Shown here one piece after another: positions 60,882 to 64,000 of a stretch of DNA of 64,000 nt. Position numbers and translations under genes: made by a program. The stretch's first letter is position 1. Every line of letters begins with the position of its first letter. The notes below the pieces were generated by a model. It saw only the letters and a list, made by a program, of their open reading frames with translations, searched no databases and was not told the DNA's origin. The DNA comes from UBA7957 sp965222695 (GTDB lineage Bacteria; Pseudomonadota; Gammaproteobacteria; Granulosicoccales; Granulosicoccaceae), in contig OZ244967.1 of the NCBI GenBank assembly GCA_965222695.1, forward strand, positions 3,906,001-3,970,000, written 5' to 3'.

Positions 60882-61207
60882 CGGTCGATCAGTTGCGTTG
60901 TGGCCGACATCTAGCGGCATCAGGGTGTGTCTCTGGCTTTACTGTAAGGGGCAATTGCATTTTGGAAAAAGGCGGGGAGCGAGAGTACCGGAGAGTACTT
61001 ACGCTATAGGCCGCGCAAACAGGTATGTTTTCCTAATATCAGCCCTATCGGACCAAAGCGGAGCCGTGCAGGCGGAGGCCGCCTTAAATGAAAAACTTCA
61101 AGTACGACACCTGTGTACTTCAGCTGATCTTCCGCTTAGCTGTCAACTCAAGCTGCTGATATCAACAGCGGCCTGCAGATTCGCCAAGCTTGGCGCCATC
61201 AATACTC
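60882..61207. other. intergenic region without supported gene
   Basis: About 325 bp between the YqfO-like gene and the stop of the lipoprotein gene. I see no convincing frame, repeat or terminator. Confidence 0.4.
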
Positions 61208-62962
61208 TTATTGACAAAAAGTAAATCCCAGGGAAGATTCGTTGAGCGAATTCAGATTGACATCCCAGTAGGAGGCGTTCACTTCGTACCAGACAAGAGC
61301 GCCGGCGGGTGATGTCAGCAGCGGCGACGGCATGTTGGAGCCGGGTAGAACCTCGGTGCCGGGTATGCCGTAGTCGCCATATTGAACCGGCGGATCAAAG
61401 CTGTGCCTCCCCCCTTTACCGTCCAGTTCTCCGGTAATGCCGTATGAATAGGACGGGTTATATCCCGGAACCCGGGGAGTGTCATGTCCTCGCACTGAAA
61501 GTGTTGTCGCACCCACGGGAAAGTTCCAACTGATGATCAAGGAGTCAATCCCGCCCGCAACGGAAATATCAGCCTCGGCGATTTCCGTCGGACTCGGTTC
61601 GAAAACGGTGGGCCCGTCGTTTCCGTTTTTAATGCTGGTAATTTCAATTCCATCAATGCAATTGCCGGTGTCCGGTTCCGGCATCTCCTCTTCCTTATCG
61701 ACAAAATCATCGATCGTCAGAGACAAATCCGCACTGGCATTCGCTTCGAGCCTGTTACCTTTCATGCCCCTTAGTGCATTTACGGCGTCAATCGACTCCT
61801 TTAAGGTTTTGCCGCTGATCCACTGACGATAAAAATATTTAATGACAAATGCGGCCCGGCCGTTCCAGATCGATTTCGAAAACCCTAGAAAAACTCTACC
61901 GTCTTTATTATCGAAAGTGCCCAGCAAACCGGCTGTTTCACAGCCGGCAAAAAAGACTAATCCAGGCCCACCGTTCGGATTTTCATTTATTTTCTCCAGC
62001 ATTTTACTTTCGTTATAGTGAAACGAACCATAGGGATTGAAGACGCGGGAGACCGTCATACCCACGGCCCGTTTTCTGGATGTTGAAACATCCCCATGCC
62101 CGTAGATCACCAATGAGTCCTTCACGGATAAAGTGGAAAAATAATGATCCAGATTGTTACTGTTGACATGATAGAGCGCCGATGTTTCCGCATATCCCTC
62201 GGGTTTAGTTTCGCTGGATTTCATTTCATTCGCGAAGTCGTCAAAGCTAACGTCAAACGTTGTTCCGAAAGTGGAAGCTATTCGCAGCTTATTTCCTGAT
62301 TTCGCATCCTTGTGTTGCAGCTTTTTCAGTGTGGTTTCGGGAAATCCGAGTTCCCCATATGAAAACGTTTCGGAAGCGCTGACCCCGCCGGTACGTTGCT
62401 CCAGTAAATAGTCGGGAACCGCGGAAATGACGGCGCTGGAATCCGGGTCCGACTCATCAATGTCGCGCCGAAGAAAAGGGACCAGCATCAGACGGGCCGG
62501 GATTTGACCCGACGCATTCTCCCACTGAAACTGACGGTCAGCGGACGAAATCAGTTTAGCGTAAACGCAATCTTCATCCCGACAATGTCGTACAACGACA
62601 GCCGGTTCGCCGGCATCGGCCTGATACTCGAGTGCGATGAGTTCGCTGCCGGCTTCATCTTTAACGATCGTTGCATGATTCAAGACAGGACTGCCTGCCT
62701 CTTTGGTGGCAAAATCGACTATATCCAGAAACGCGTTATCGTTAAACAGGATGGATTCCGCTTCCGATAAGGGTAAATTTTCCTGCACCATGGAAACCTG
62801 GTTGCTTACCAAAGAGGCAGCGTGGTCTTCTTCCGTGGGGCCGTCAATAACCGGATCTGATCCGCCACCACCGGTGCCGCTACTGTCTCCGCCGCATGCT
62901 GTTAAGAAAAATGTGAAAAGCAGAAAAAGTAATGCAGTTTGAGGTCGTGCTATTCTACACAT
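61208..62962 (-). CDS. lipoprotein with a caspase/CHAT-like His-Cys signature
   Basis: 584 residues from ATG 62962 (an upstream TTG at 62968 is less likely). Lipobox FFLTAC puts the lipid on Cys23, so it is membrane-anchored outside the cytoplasm. A Gly-rich linker follows. In the middle SLVIYGHGD (His289) and GLVFFAGCETAGLLG (Cys341) have the spacing and flanks of caspase-fold peptidases (C25, CHAT, clostripain-type: YGHG then FxxC). Then a region rich in Thr and Pro with a beta-sandwich-like end. Peptidase activity is inferred. Confidence 0.7.
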   Translation of the reverse strand: MCRIARPQTALLFLLFTFFLTACGGDSSGTGGGGSDPVIDGPTEEDHAASLVSNQVSMVQENLPLSEAESILFNDNAFLDIVDFATKEAGSPVLNHATIVKDEAGSELIALEYQADAGEPAVVVRHCRDEDCVYAKLISSADRQFQWENASGQIPARLMLVPFLRRDIDESDPDSSAVISAVPDYLLEQRTGGVSASETFSYGELGFPETTLKKLQHKDAKSGNKLRIASTFGTTFDVSFDDFANEMKSSETKPEGYAETSALYHVNSNNLDHYFSTLSVKDSLVIYGHGDVSTSRKRAVGMTVSRVFNPYGSFHYNESKMLEKINENPNGGPGLVFFAGCETAGLLGTFDNKDGRVFLGFSKSIWNGRAAFVIKYFYRQWISGKTLKESIDAVNALRGMKGNRLEANASADLSLTIDDFVDKEEEMPEPDTGNCIDGIEITSIKNGNDGPTVFEPSPTEIAEADISVAGGIDSLIISWNFPVGATTLSVRGHDTPRVPGYNPSYSYGITGELDGKGGRHSFDPPVQYGDYGIPGTEVLPGSNMPSPLLTSPAGALVWYEVNASYWDVNLNSLNESSLGFTFCQ

Positions 62963-63090
62963 GGCCAACCTGTGAATTGTTTTAAATACGGAACGAAAAT
63001 AATTTCGCCCTTAAGTCAACAAAAATTATAAGGTTATTATTCCATCATTTCAACGAATCCCTTCAATGACGACAAACCACTCCCCACGCC

Positions 63091-63114
63091 GTAGGAGCGA
63101 GGCACCCTCGCGAT
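63091..63114. repeat. REP-like element, single copy
   Basis: GTAGGAGCGAGGCACCCTCG followed by CGAT, nearly identical to 40561-40584, in the gap between two exported-protein genes. Confidence 0.7.
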
Positions 63115-63154
63115 GACTGTATTTAGCGGATCAGCACTATTGAATATACAACGC

Positions 63155-63901
63155 TCAATACTCCGCCTCCCCGCCCGCAGAGGAAATTTCAAGCCAGGCA
63201 TCGGCTTCCACGCTCGCACTGATTCTGGAGCCGAGACTGCGCAGATGCGGAAAGGACCAGGCCAGCAGATCCACCCGTACATCCAGGGTTGGCATAGTAT
63301 GGTGAACCCAGTGAGTCGCGGACAAGGTCAGGGATTGATCTTCAGCATATACACCCTCTTTTGGTATAAGGATCCGCCCTTTACTCATTGAGTGAACGAG
63401 GTTGGCATGCTCAAATCCGTCATAATGCAGAATCACACCGGCGCGATTTACATTGTTCAAATCACCCGCCCGATGAGTGCTGAGATTGATTTTGAGCTGT
63501 GATTCACCGTAGCCGACAAAAAAATATCTGACGATCAAATCCACGGTGACAGGCAGCCAGCCGGTCCAATCATTATCTATACCAAAGGATTTACGCAAAT
63601 AAGCCGTCGATTCCCCGCCGTTGAAACCGATATTGCGAATATATCCTCCACCGCTGCCGATCGATAGGCTGCCGGTATTCCTGTCGGCCTTAGCCCGGGA
63701 AAATCCGGGAATAAAATACCCGTTTTTGCCTTCCAGTGTGTCCGAATGAAAACAGCTGATCGCGGTTTCGGACTCGGAATATTGATAATCGTTTTTACAC
63801 GTTACTCTTACCCATTCGGCAGATACCGCAGACACATATCCGCCTAATAGCAGGCAAAGGGCGATAAACCGGATTATTGTTGCTTTCAAACCGGCAATCA
63901 T
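63155..63901 (-). CDS. exported protein of unknown function
   Basis: 248 residues with a Sec signal (IRFIALCLLLGGYVSAVSAE, cleavage near SAVSA-EW). The mature part is rich in Gly, Ser and aromatic residues with alternating hydrophobic residues, suggesting a beta-sandwich (LPVTVDLIVRYFFVGYGES; SLTLSATHWVHHTMP). Two cysteines near the N-terminus (RVTCKN, AISCFHS). No family recognised. Same direction as the lipoprotein downstream, with a REP element between. Confidence 0.7.
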   Translation of the reverse strand: MIAGLKATIIRFIALCLLLGGYVSAVSAEWVRVTCKNDYQYSESETAISCFHSDTLEGKNGYFIPGFSRAKADRNTGSLSIGSGGGYIRNIGFNGGESTAYLRKSFGIDNDWTGWLPVTVDLIVRYFFVGYGESQLKINLSTHRAGDLNNVNRAGVILHYDGFEHANLVHSMSKGRILIPKEGVYAEDQSLTLSATHWVHHTMPTLDVRVDLLAWSFPHLRSLGSRISASVEADAWLEISSAGGEAEY

Positions 63902-64000
63902 AACGATATCCTCTCAGCCTTCGCCGCTCACTGTGACGTTCTCAAGCAATTGCAAAATGCTTTGATTTCAGCCTTTCAACAATCCATCTTAACCGCTGCA

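Noticed and set aside
1..64000. CRISPR arrays, rRNA and tRNA genes
   Set aside because: No regularly spaced direct-repeat array and no recognisable rRNA or tRNA sequence was found by reading; a dedicated scan (for example tRNAscan) was not possible.

Overview
The window looks like chromosomal DNA of a marine-type gammaproteobacterium. The grounds are moderate GC, a heme A synthase/SCO block, a KefB-type antiporter with its flavoprotein partner, TRAP and Dpp-type uptake systems, and REP-like palindromes with a GTAG head. The genus cannot be fixed from sequence alone. No rRNA, tRNA or CRISPR array was recognised.

Layout. (1) 0.1-4.7 kb: a hemerythrin, then cytochrome oxidase assembly genes (ctaA, two SCO proteins, a DUF420 protein, small membrane proteins). 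(2) 4.7-17.3 kb: housekeeping genes, namely a PLP decarboxylase, a diguanylate cyclase, threonine breakdown (kbl-tdh) divergent from threonine synthase, a K+/H+ antiporter pair, a CDGSH-glutamate synthase fusion, and a coupled trio DUF1801-VOC-GGCT. (3) 17.4-18.6 kb: a phage-like CI/Cro pair whose CI has lost its self-cleavage serine. (4) 18.6-29.9 kb: a catabolic island (TRAP transporter, LysR regulator, full-length transketolase, split transketolase, two dehydrogenases) flanked by two direct copies (about 92 % identical) of a small membrane-protein gene. (5) 30-40.6 kb: glycosyltransferase/PAP2, small stress and regulatory genes, an IS1111-type IS110 element, MsrB, MscS, a LysE-type exporter broken by a 173-bp MITE-like insertion, a cupin and a low-complexity small protein. 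(6) 40.7-51 kb: a second catabolic cluster (HpaI-type aldolase, FadR-type regulator, ketoglutarate-semialdehyde-type dehydrogenase, RraA-like protein, Dpp-type ABC transporter, LysR). Its ATPase gene carries a one-base frameshift exactly in the first Walker A lysine codon. (7) 51-64 kb: accessory DNA with decayed genes (IS91-type transposase, beta-lactamase fold, methyltransferase, SnoaL-like), a LytTR regulator opposite a lectin-like secreted protein, an HTH-HATPase-DUF4325 protein behind three helically phased repeats, AraC and WYL regulators, a YqfO-like protein, and two exported proteins, one a lipoprotein with a caspase/CHAT-like His-Cys signature.

How the genes work together. The best candidate for an undescribed system is the island at 19.0-29.1 kb. 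Four genes run with ATGA overlaps (split transketolase N and C halves, 3-hydroxyisobutyrate-dehydrogenase-type enzyme, hydroxypyruvate-reductase-type enzyme) into a complete second transketolase. A divergent LysR regulator and a DctPQM transporter sit beside them. This suggests TRAP uptake of an acidic compound, oxidation or reduction by the dehydrogenases and two-carbon ketol transfer, with glycerate/hydroxypyruvate as likely exchange metabolites. The substrate is unknown. The cluster at 40.7-51 kb suggests uptake of a compound cleaved by an aldolase to pyruvate or a similar product plus an aldehyde, which the dehydrogenase oxidises.
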